From positions 930,001 to 994,000 of the forward strand of contig NZ_VHIB01000001.1 of assembly GCF_008087345.1 (NCBI RefSeq): a stretch of DNA of 64,000 nucleotides. The letters run 5' to 3'. Both the position numbers and the translations under genes were made by a program. This document shows positions 33,630-40,566 of the stretch, one piece after another. The first letter of the stretch is position 1; every line of letters starts with the position of its first letter. The notes beneath the pieces were generated by a model, which was not told the origin of the DNA, did no database searches, and saw nothing but the letters and a program-made list of their open reading frames with translations. The DNA comes from Nocardioides caldifontis. Lineage in GTDB: Bacteria > Actinomycetota > Actinomycetes > Propionibacteriales > Nocardioidaceae.

Positions 33630-34163
33630 ATGCTCGTTCTCTCACCGCAACCGCACCACGGCGCTGCCGGGCGGCCCCAGTGCCCTCCCGTCGGCGCGCT
33701 CAAAGGCAAGACCATCGGTCTGCGCCGCGACAAGTTCTGGCTGTCCTGGGACTGGATCACCGACGAGTGGGCCCGGCTGCTCGAGGCCGACGGCGCCGAG
33801 ACGCTGATCTGGCGCGCACCCGTCGGCAAGGGCGATCAAGCGATGGCGGAGGGTGGCGAGGAGTACGCGAAGTTCCTCTCGTCGATCGATGTCGCCATCA
33901 GCGGGCTGGGCAACTGCGGCTCCTGCACCCTGTGGGCCATCCACGACGCCGTCGGGGCCCTCGACTCCGGGCTGCCGACGGTCGCGGTGACCACCGAGCA
34001 CTTCGAGTCGCTCGGCCGGACCCTCGCCGCCCAGCGCGGGCACGACAGCCTCCGCGTCAAGCTCATGCCCTACCCGCTCGAGGGGCGCCCCGAGGACGAG
34101 GTCCGCCAGATCGCCCGAGACAACTACGAGAACCTTCTGACCGTGATGGGAGCAAGCCGATGA
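33630..34163 (+). CDS. UGSC-family protein, Cys form
   Basis: This 177-aa protein contains GLGNCGSCTLWAIHDAVGAL (residues 92-111). It matches the UGSC family, in which the first position is selenocysteine in many members and Cys96 here, with Cys99 as partner (CGSC). GLPTVAVTTEHFESLGR and an EDEVRQIARDNYENLL helix follow. The family is considered thiol-redox-like, but its reaction is unknown. The first residues (about 1-22) look poorly conserved. ATG 33630 follows TAGGAGCCCTC. Its stop overlaps the next gene (ATGA), beginning a six-gene operon that also contains a cytochrome P450. Confidence 0.8.
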   Translation: MLVLSPQPHHGAAGRPQCPPVGALKGKTIGLRRDKFWLSWDWITDEWARLLEADGAETLIWRAPVGKGDQAMAEGGEEYAKFLSSIDVAISGLGNCGSCTLWAIHDAVGALDSGLPTVAVTTEHFESLGRTLAAQRGHDSLRVKLMPYPLEGRPEDEVRQIARDNYENLLTVMGASR

Positions 34164-35218
34164 CCGCGGTGCTGACCAGTGAGCGGGTGGACGTGCCCGA
34201 GGACATCTCCGACTTCTCCGTGGACGCGCTCGCCCGCGGCTGGTCCGACGGGTTACCTGTCGTGCCGCCGACCGAGGAGCGGGTCGCCGAGCACGTGGCC
34301 GCCAGCGGCCTGGCGCCCGACTTCGTGCTCGGCACCCTCTACCCTTCCGGCGTGGCCTGCACGGTGGAGCACCTCGCCGTCAACGCCGTGATGGCCGGGG
34401 CGCCGGCGGCCTCGATGAAGCTGCTCGCCGCCTCGGTCAACGCGCTGGCCGACCCGGCGTTCGACCTCGCGGGGCTCAACGCCACCACCGCGTCGGTCGT
34501 CCCCGCGCTGGTGGTCAGCGGCCCGGTGCGCGACGAGCTCGGGCTGCCCTACAAGCACGGTGTGCTGGGCGGGGCGGCCGGGCCCGCGCCGGCGATCGGT
34601 CGAGCGCTGCGGCTGCTCATGCGCAACGTCGCCGGCCAGGTCGTGGGCGTCACCTCCGAGTCGGTCTTCGGCCAGCCCGGCCGCGTCACCGGCATCGTCG
34701 CCTCGGAGTGGGTCGAGGAGTCGCCCTGGCCGTCCATCGGCGAGCGGCGCGGCATCGAGGGCGACTCGGTCACGGTGTACGGCGTGCTCGGCTCGGCCAA
34801 CATCCTCAACAGCTACGGCAGCAGCGGCTCGGAGATCCTCCAGGTCGTCGGGAAGTCCCTCTGCTTCATGGGCAACAACAACATGGACCACTCGGCGCAG
34901 TTCGCCCACCAGGTCGTGATGCTGAACCCGGTCTGGGCGAAGATCGTCGCCAAGGAGTTCCCGCGGATCGAGGACGTCCAGGAGGTCCTCTACGACACCG
35001 CAGCCGTCCACATCAGCGAGTTCCCCGAGTCGCTGCACGGCCCGCTCCACGAGGCTGCCGACGTCCGCGACGACGGCCGGGTCTACCTGATGGACTCGCC
35101 TGCCGACGTCTCGGTCCTGGTCGCCGGCGGCAAGGGTTCGCTGCACGGCACGATGCTGCCCGGCATGTCGAACATGCTCCCGGTGACCCGCTCGCTCGAC
35201 CCGAAGGAGTGGGCGTGA
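34160..35218 (+). CDS. Unrecognised 352-aa conserved protein, partner of the UGSC protein
   Basis: I cannot assign this protein a function. Visible features are an N-terminal WSDGLPVVPPTEERVAEHV, a Gly/Ala-rich middle (GVLGGAAGPAPAIGRALRLL), and then SEWVEESPWPSIGERRG. Further on come NSYGSSGSEILQVVGKSLC, a MGNNNMDHSAQFAHQV segment and a C-terminal SVLVAGGKGSLHGTMLPG. No signal peptide or transmembrane helix is evident, so it should be cytosolic. It overlaps the UGSC gene and the following small gene by 4 bp each, implying stoichiometric synthesis. From memory, homologues with the DGLPVVPPTEERV motif accompany UGSC proteins elsewhere. Confidence 0.7.
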   Translation: MTAVLTSERVDVPEDISDFSVDALARGWSDGLPVVPPTEERVAEHVAASGLAPDFVLGTLYPSGVACTVEHLAVNAVMAGAPAASMKLLAASVNALADPAFDLAGLNATTASVVPALVVSGPVRDELGLPYKHGVLGGAAGPAPAIGRALRLLMRNVAGQVVGVTSESVFGQPGRVTGIVASEWVEESPWPSIGERRGIEGDSVTVYGVLGSANILNSYGSSGSEILQVVGKSLCFMGNNNMDHSAQFAHQVVMLNPVWAKIVAKEFPRIEDVQEVLYDTAAVHISEFPESLHGPLHEAADVRDDGRVYLMDSPADVSVLVAGGKGSLHGTMLPGMSNMLPVTRSLDPKEWA

Positions 35219-35457
35219 GCGTCGCGGCGGGCATCGAGCAGGCCCAGGCGCTCCTCGCTGCGGACGGCAGCCGGCTCGTCGTGCTCGAGGAGGCGGCGGA
35301 CCGCGTCCACTTCCGGCTCGACCTGGAGAGCGCGGAGTGCGCCGACTGCGTGCTGCCGGCGGCCCACCTGACGACCGTGGTCGCCGGCGTCATGCGCGAG
35401 GCCACCGGGAACCCCCAGTTCGCCGTGCAGATCGACGACCCGAGGACGGAGCCGTGA
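35215..35457 (+). CDS. NifU-like C-terminal-domain mini-protein
   Basis: This 80-aa protein has the outline of a NifU C-terminal scaffold: a LLAADGSRLVVLEE strand pair, then FRLDLESAECADCVLPAAHL with Cys42 and Cys45, followed by a helix VVAGVMREATG. In NifU/Nfu the CxxC binds or transfers an Fe-S cluster. The match is by pattern only and the surrounding residues differ (CADC-VLP), so another thiol or metal function is possible. The GTG overlaps the 352-aa gene stop, and its own stop overlaps the P450 start. Confidence 0.55.
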   Translation: MSVAAGIEQAQALLAADGSRLVVLEEAADRVHFRLDLESAECADCVLPAAHLTTVVAGVMREATGNPQFAVQIDDPRTEP

Positions 35458-36713
35458 CCACGCTCGAGGACGGCCTTCTCCGGTTCTTCCGCCCCGACGC
35501 CGAGCTGATGGCGGACCCCTTCCCGCTCTACGCACAGCTGCGGGAGGCCGGCCCGGCGTACCGCTTCAAGGACCGGGTGCTGGTCAGCCACTTCGAGCCG
35601 GCTCGCGAGCTGCTCGTGGCGCCGACGACGCGGCAGGGGCTGTCGGTGCGCGGGTCGCGCTACCGAGCGGTCATCGACGGGCTCGGCGAGGACGACGTCA
35701 CGAAGCTCGTGGAGCTCTTCGGCTTCTACGAGAAGCGCGTGAGCGGCGTCGACGGCGACAAGCACAAGCGGCTCCGCCGCCTGGCCCAGCGGGCGTTCAC
35801 GCATCGTGTCGTCAGCCAGATGGAGCAGCGGATCCAGGAGATCACCGACCAGCTGCTCGCCTCGGTCGCGGACCGCGGCACGTTCGAGTTCGTGGAGGAG
35901 TTCGCCTACCACCTGCCGCTGATCGTCATCTGCGACATGTTCGACATCCCGTCCGAGGACCGGGGGCAGCTCCGGGACTGGGCGAGCGACCTGGGGCGCT
36001 TCGTCGGGGCGGACTGGTCGGACGTGAAGACGCTCCGCGAGACGCACAGGTCCGTCTTCGCGATGCGCGAGTACCTCACCGGTGTCTTCGCTGGCAAGCG
36101 CGGCGGCGAGACCACGGAGCTGATGGCCGCCCTGCTCAACGCCGAGGGGGACGAGGAGGACCACTTCACCGAGGACGAGCTGGTCGCGGTGATCACGCAG
36201 TTCGTCTTCGCCGGCCACGAGACGACCACCAACCTGATGGGGAACTCGATGGTCACGCTGCTGCGCGACCACCGCGAGCAGTGGGAGCTGCTGCGCGAAC
36301 AGCCCGAGCTGGTCCCCGGTGCGGTCGAGGAGCTGCTCCGCTACTCGGGGACGACGCAGTACGTCGACAAGCTGGTCTCGGAGGACTGCGAGATAGGAGG
36401 CGTCGAGGTCAAGGCGTGGGACACCGTCGTGGTCGCCGTCGCCGCGGCGAACCGCGACGAGACGGCCTTCCCGGACGGCGAGCGGTTCGACGTGACCCGC
36501 GACGGGAAGAGCCACCTCTCCTTCGGCTTCGGCCCGCACCACTGCCTCGGGGCGGCGCTGGCCCGCATCGAGATGGCCACGCTGCTGCGGACGCTCACCC
36601 GGCGGTTCCCGGAGATGGGCCTCGTCGAGCCCGAGCACGTCGTGTACGGCGCCAACAGCATGCTGCGCGGGCCGGAGCGGCTGCCGGTGCGGCTCGGGAG
36701 GGAGCACTCGTGA
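35454..36713 (+). CDS. Cytochrome P450
   Basis: This 419-aa bacterial P450 has the I-helix oxygen-activation motif AGHETT (residues 253-258), the K-helix ExxR (E293-R296), and the haem loop FGFGPHHCLGAALA with thiolate Cys364. It hydroxylates a substrate using electrons from a ferredoxin, which with its reductase is coded 2-3 kb upstream under a similar operator. It is embedded by 4-bp overlaps between the NifU-like gene and an SDR that could oxidise the new hydroxyl. The combination with UGSC-type genes is unusual. Confidence 0.94.
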   Translation: MTTLEDGLLRFFRPDAELMADPFPLYAQLREAGPAYRFKDRVLVSHFEPARELLVAPTTRQGLSVRGSRYRAVIDGLGEDDVTKLVELFGFYEKRVSGVDGDKHKRLRRLAQRAFTHRVVSQMEQRIQEITDQLLASVADRGTFEFVEEFAYHLPLIVICDMFDIPSEDRGQLRDWASDLGRFVGADWSDVKTLRETHRSVFAMREYLTGVFAGKRGGETTELMAALLNAEGDEEDHFTEDELVAVITQFVFAGHETTTNLMGNSMVTLLRDHREQWELLREQPELVPGAVEELLRYSGTTQYVDKLVSEDCEIGGVEVKAWDTVVVAVAAANRDETAFPDGERFDVTRDGKSHLSFGFGPHHCLGAALARIEMATLLRTLTRRFPEMGLVEPEHVVYGANSMLRGPERLPVRLGREHS

Positions 36714-37483
36714 CGACGCTCGACAGCCGGGTCGCTCTGGTGACCGGGGCCGCATCCGGGGTCGGCCAGGCGGTCGCCAGGCGCTACCTGCGCGCAGGTG
36801 CCTCCGTGGTGGCGGTCGACCGCAACCCCGACGGGCTCGCGCGCCTCGACGACTCCGGCGACCGGCTGGCCACTGCCGTGGCCGACGTGGGCGTCCGGTC
36901 CGAGCTGGAGGCGGCCGTGGGGACGGCCGTGTCCCGGTTCGGCGGTCTCGACGTCGTCGCCGCCGTTGCCGGCATCTCGCGGACCGGGTCCGTGCTCGAC
37001 ATGTCGGACGAGGACCGCGACGCCATCCTCGGGGTCAACCTCGTCGGTGTGTGGAACACCGTCAAGGCGGCCCTCCCGGCGCTGCTCGACCGTGGTGCCG
37101 GCGGCCGGATCCTCGCCTGCGGCTCGGTCGAGTCCGTCCTCGGGGGCGTGGGGCTGGCGGCGTACGTGGCCTCCAAGCACGGGCTCGTCGGCCTGATCAA
37201 GTCGGTCGCGCTCGAGTGCGCGCCGCACGGGATCACCGCCAACGTGGTCTCCCCAGCCGGCGTCGACACCGAGATGCTGCGGACCGTGGTGCCGCCCGAG
37301 GCGATCCAGCACATCGCCGACACCACCCCGATCGCACGGTTGAGCTCGCCCGACGAGATCGCCGCGTTCTTCGAGTTCCTCGCCGGGCCGGACGCCGGCT
37401 ACATCACCGGCAGCAACATCGTGGTCGACGGGGGAGTCGTCCTCCTCAACAGCCACACGACCGGCCAGTCGTGGGCGTCGTGA
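36710..37483 (+). CDS. SDR-family oxidoreductase
   Basis: This 257-aa classical SDR has TGAASGVGQAVARRYL, a VAAVAGISRTG variant of the NNAG motif, a YVASKHGLVGLIKSV active-site helix and a terminal GSNIVVDGGVVL. It is NAD(P)-dependent and probably dehydrogenates the alcohol produced by the preceding P450. Its GTG overlaps the P450 stop and its own stop overlaps the LLM gene. It lacks the mycofactocin insertion seen in the SDRs at 8134 and 27315. Confidence 0.9.
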   Translation: MTTLDSRVALVTGAASGVGQAVARRYLRAGASVVAVDRNPDGLARLDDSGDRLATAVADVGVRSELEAAVGTAVSRFGGLDVVAAVAGISRTGSVLDMSDEDRDAILGVNLVGVWNTVKAALPALLDRGAGGRILACGSVESVLGGVGLAAYVASKHGLVGLIKSVALECAPHGITANVVSPAGVDTEMLRTVVPPEAIQHIADTTPIARLSSPDEIAAFFEFLAGPDAGYITGSNIVVDGGVVLLNSHTTGQSWAS

Positions 37484-38367
37484 ACGCACCCGTGCACATC
37501 GGCGTCAAGATCCCGAACTGGGGGCCGCTCGCGGGCCCGGAGGCGGTCGCCGCGACGGCAGCCGCCGCCGAGGAGCGCGGGTTCGGCTCGGTGTGGGTCT
37601 CGGACCACGTCGCCATGCCGCCCGGAGCCGACGCCTCCAGCCACGGGCTGGAGCCGCGCACACCGTTCCTCGACCCGTTCACGACGCTCTCGTACGTCGC
37701 GGCCCGAACCACCCGCGTCCAGCTCGGGACCGGCGTCTACGTGCTGCCACTGCGCCCTCCGCTCCTCACGGCGAAGCAGGCGGCGAGCGTCGACGTCCTG
37801 AGCGGAGGACGTCTGCTGCTGGGGGTGGGGGTCGGGTGGCTGCGCGACGAGTTCGAGCTGCTCGGAGCCTCGTGGGACGACCGCGGGCGCCGGACCGACG
37901 CTGCCCTCGAGCTGGTGCGCGGAAGTTGGGACGGGACGGCTGCAGGGGTCGAGATGTGGCCGCGACCAGCGGGGCAGGTGCCCGTGCTGATCGGTGGCGA
38001 GTCGCCGGCCGCGTTGGCACGGACGGTCCGGCTGGGGGACGGCTGGTACGGCAGCGGGATCACCCCGCAGCGGTTCGCGGAGGTGGTCACGGCCCTCCGC
38101 GCACGGATGTGGAGGGCCGGGGCCGAGGGGGAGCTGCTCATGGGGACAAGGGCGGCCGGCGTCGCGCCCGAGGACGCCCGCGCCACCGTCGAGGCGTTCG
38201 GCCGCGCCGGCGCCACCTTCGTGGTCCTCGACGCGCCCGTCCCGGACGTCGCGGGCGCCGTCGCATGGGTGCACCGGACCGCTGACGAGCTCCGCCTCGA
38301 GCCCGGGACGAGCACTCCGCTGGCCAGTGCGCGGCCCTGGGCGGTTGCCGAACCCGCTTGTGGGTGA
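37480..38367 (+). CDS. LLM-class F420-dependent oxidoreductase
   Basis: This 295-aa luciferase-like protein has an N-terminal IGVKIPNWGPL strand, FGSVWVSDHVAMPP, RTTRVQLGTGVYVLPLRPPLLTAKQ and GGRLLLGVGVGWLRDEFELLG. These are the standard blocks of the F420-dependent LLM subgroup. It may reduce or oxygenate the ketone from the SDR. It is the sixth and last gene of the operon beginning with the UGSC protein, and it is unrelated in detail to the LLM protein at 30537. Confidence 0.9.
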   Translation: MNAPVHIGVKIPNWGPLAGPEAVAATAAAAEERGFGSVWVSDHVAMPPGADASSHGLEPRTPFLDPFTTLSYVAARTTRVQLGTGVYVLPLRPPLLTAKQAASVDVLSGGRLLLGVGVGWLRDEFELLGASWDDRGRRTDAALELVRGSWDGTAAGVEMWPRPAGQVPVLIGGESPAALARTVRLGDGWYGSGITPQRFAEVVTALRARMWRAGAEGELLMGTRAAGVAPEDARATVEAFGRAGATFVVLDAPVPDVAGAVAWVHRTADELRLEPGTSTPLASARPWAVAEPACG

Positions 38368-38385
38368 ATAGTTCGCAGGAATCTA

Positions 38386-38414
38386 TTGATCGTGACTGTG
38401 ATCACCGTTAGCGT
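38386..38414 (+). promoter_or_regulatory. Promoter with spacer palindrome before the Liv-type transporter operon
   Basis: TTGATC (38386-38391) and TAGCGT (38409-38414) are spaced by 17 bp. The spacer contains the palindrome GTGATCAC (38398-38405), a likely repressor site. The start codon follows 55 bp downstream after GAAGGAAGAGG. Confidence 0.55.
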
Positions 38415-38469
38415 GACGGGCATCGCAGTGTCCCGGCGTCTGCCGTGACCAACGAAGGAAGAGGTCGAG

Positions 38470-39654
38470 ATGCGTCGTAGCAAGTTCGCAGCGATCGGGG
38501 TGGCAGCGGTGATGGCCGCAGGGCTGGCTGCCTGCGGTGAGGAGTCGTCCGGCGCGGGCGGCTCCGACGGAGTGTTCAAGGTCGGGTTCACCTCGGACCT
38601 CTCCGGCAAGTACGCCCTCAACGGCGTCGGCCAGCGGGACGGCTTCAAGGCCTACTTCGACTACGTGAACTCGCAGGGCGGGATCGACGGCCACAAGGTC
38701 GACGTGACCTACCTCGACGACGCCTCCGACCTGACCCGCGGAACGGCGAACACCACGCAGCTGATGACGGTCGACCGGGTCTCTGCCATCGGCGGCTACA
38801 TCCTGAGCAACGTCTGCGGCGCGGCCGGCGCGATCGCCGACGCCAACAAGGTCCCGATCAACTGCGCGACGGTCACCGACGACCTCATGGACCCGGTGCA
38901 GCCGTACGTGTACACGGCCCGGATGGTGCAGAGCAACGAGGCCCTGCCGATGGTGACGCTCGCGGAGAAGCTCGTCGACAGCGACAAGCCCAAGGTCGCC
39001 ATCATCGTCTACGCCTCGGCGGCGAGCGTGACGCTCCAGGAGAAGCTCGAGGCGCTGGTGGAGGAGAAGGGGTGGGAGCTCGTCGCGAGCGAGCAGGTGC
39101 CGCTCACCGCGTCGGACGCCAGCGCGCAGACCGCCAAGGTGATCGCCGCCGAGCCGGACGTCGTGTTGGGGGCTCTCTACGACCCGCTGGCCGTCGAGTT
39201 CATGCGGGCGCTGAAGGCGAAGAAGGTCGACATTCCCTTCATCGACTACGACGGCGCCAGCTACACCTCCGGGCTGCTCGCGGTCAAGGACCCGAACTTC
39301 CACGTGTTCTCGTCGTTCTCGCTCGACGGCAAGGGTGAGGGCGAGGGGCTCGAGCAGTACCGCGCCGCCCTCGAGGCCGCCGGTGTCGACCCGACCACGC
39401 CCTATGTGAACAACGGATACGCCCAGGCGTTCTCCATCGGCGAGGGGCTCAAGCAGTGCGGTTACCCCTGCACCGGCGAGGACATGCAGAAGGCCCTCGA
39501 CGAGCAGGACGTGGACACCGGAGGCTTCGCTGCCGGTCCGATGGCGTACTCGCCCGACGACCACGAGGGCATGGGCTTCGCGAACTTCTACTACTGGGAC
39601 CCCGCGTCGAAGTCGGTCAAGGCTTCGCTCGAGGGCACCCCGGCCGGCTCCTGA
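38470..39654 (+). CDS. Branched-chain-type ABC transporter substrate-binding lipoprotein
   Basis: This 394-aa exported protein begins with a lipoprotein signal peptide (lipobox LAAC, Cys22) and a Ser/Gly linker. It continues as a LivK/Leu-Ile-Val-type periplasmic-binding fold: VGFTSDLSGKYALNGVGQRDG, INSQGG-like VNSQGGIDGHKVDV, DDASDLTRGTANTTQLM, and DPLAVEFMRALKAKK. It would capture the pathway substrate outside the membrane for the permease genes that follow. Proteins of this type in actinobacteria bind aromatic acids, amides or amino acids as well as Leu/Ile/Val. The operon position suggests import of the P450 substrate. Confidence 0.93.
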   Translation: MRRSKFAAIGVAAVMAAGLAACGEESSGAGGSDGVFKVGFTSDLSGKYALNGVGQRDGFKAYFDYVNSQGGIDGHKVDVTYLDDASDLTRGTANTTQLMTVDRVSAIGGYILSNVCGAAGAIADANKVPINCATVTDDLMDPVQPYVYTARMVQSNEALPMVTLAEKLVDSDKPKVAIIVYASAASVTLQEKLEALVEEKGWELVASEQVPLTASDASAQTAKVIAAEPDVVLGALYDPLAVEFMRALKAKKVDIPFIDYDGASYTSGLLAVKDPNFHVFSSFSLDGKGEGEGLEQYRAALEAAGVDPTTPYVNNGYAQAFSIGEGLKQCGYPCTGEDMQKALDEQDVDTGGFAAGPMAYSPDDHEGMGFANFYYWDPASKSVKASLEGTPAGS

Positions 39655-39684
39655 CCGCGGGTCGGCCACGTTCGTAGGAGTGAG

Positions 39685-40566
39685 ATGAGCAACGAACTCG
39701 CCCAGGCGCTCTCGGGTGCCCTGGTGCTCGGCAGCCTGTACGCCGTCGTGGGGATCGGATTCGTCATCCTCTACAAGGCGACCGGCGTCATCAACTTCGC
39801 CCAGGGCGCGCTCATGCTGATGGGAGGCTTCATCTTCTTCAGCCTCCACGAGTCTGCGGGGCTGGCCTGGCCGTTGGCGATGGCCGGCGCCGTGCTGATC
39901 ATGTTCGTCATCGGAGCCCTGATCTACCTGGGGATCTTCCGGCGGCTGGTCGGGGCGGAGGAGTTCACGCTCGTGATCGCCACGCTGGGGCTCAGCGTGT
40001 GCGTGCTCACCGTGTCCCTGATCATCTGGGGACCGGGGACGCGGACGCTGCCGGAGACCCTGTCGCGGTCGGAGCTCTTCTCCATCGGCAACCTCGGGTT
40101 CTCCAGCGTCGAGGTCTTCTCGATCGTCACCGCCCTCGTGGTCGTCGCGGTGCTCGACCTCGCGCTGCGGCGCACCCGGATCGGGATCCAGATGCGGGCC
40201 GTCGCCGACGGCCCGCTCCTGGCCTCCCTGTCGCGGGTGAACGTGCACGCGATGTCGGCGATCGCCTGGGGGATCGCGAGCTTCTGCGCCGCGGTGGCCG
40301 GCGTTGCCTACACCATGCGGCTCTCGGCCGACCCGGCCGGGATGCACGCCCTGGGGCTGCTGGCCTTCCCGGCGATCCTCCTCGGCGGCATCGACTCGGT
40401 GCGCGGTGTCCTCGTGGGCGGCTTCCTGCTCGCGTTGGCCCAGAGCAGCGCGGCGTTCCTCCTGGGCGGCGAGTGGTCCGAGGTCGTCGCCTACGCCCTG
40501 ATGTTGGCCGTGCTGGTCGTCCGGCCCCGCGGCTTCTTCGGCTCCCGACAGGCGGTGCGATTGTGA
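39685..40566 (+). CDS. Branched-chain-type ABC transporter permease (LivH type)
   Basis: This 293-aa membrane protein has about eight transmembrane segments and LivH motifs: GLVL-like LVLGSLYAVVGIGFVILYKATGVINFAQG at the N-terminus (the conserved N-F-A-Q-G turn), and later AFPAILLGGIDSVRGVLVGGFLL. It forms one half of the transmembrane channel. It lies 30 bp after the binding protein gene, with GTAGGAGTGAG as ribosome site. It overlaps the fused LivM-LivF gene by 4 bp. Confidence 0.92.
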   Translation: MSNELAQALSGALVLGSLYAVVGIGFVILYKATGVINFAQGALMLMGGFIFFSLHESAGLAWPLAMAGAVLIMFVIGALIYLGIFRRLVGAEEFTLVIATLGLSVCVLTVSLIIWGPGTRTLPETLSRSELFSIGNLGFSSVEVFSIVTALVVVAVLDLALRRTRIGIQMRAVADGPLLASLSRVNVHAMSAIAWGIASFCAAVAGVAYTMRLSADPAGMHALGLLAFPAILLGGIDSVRGVLVGGFLLALAQSSAAFLLGGEWSEVVAYALMLAVLVVRPRGFFGSRQAVRL

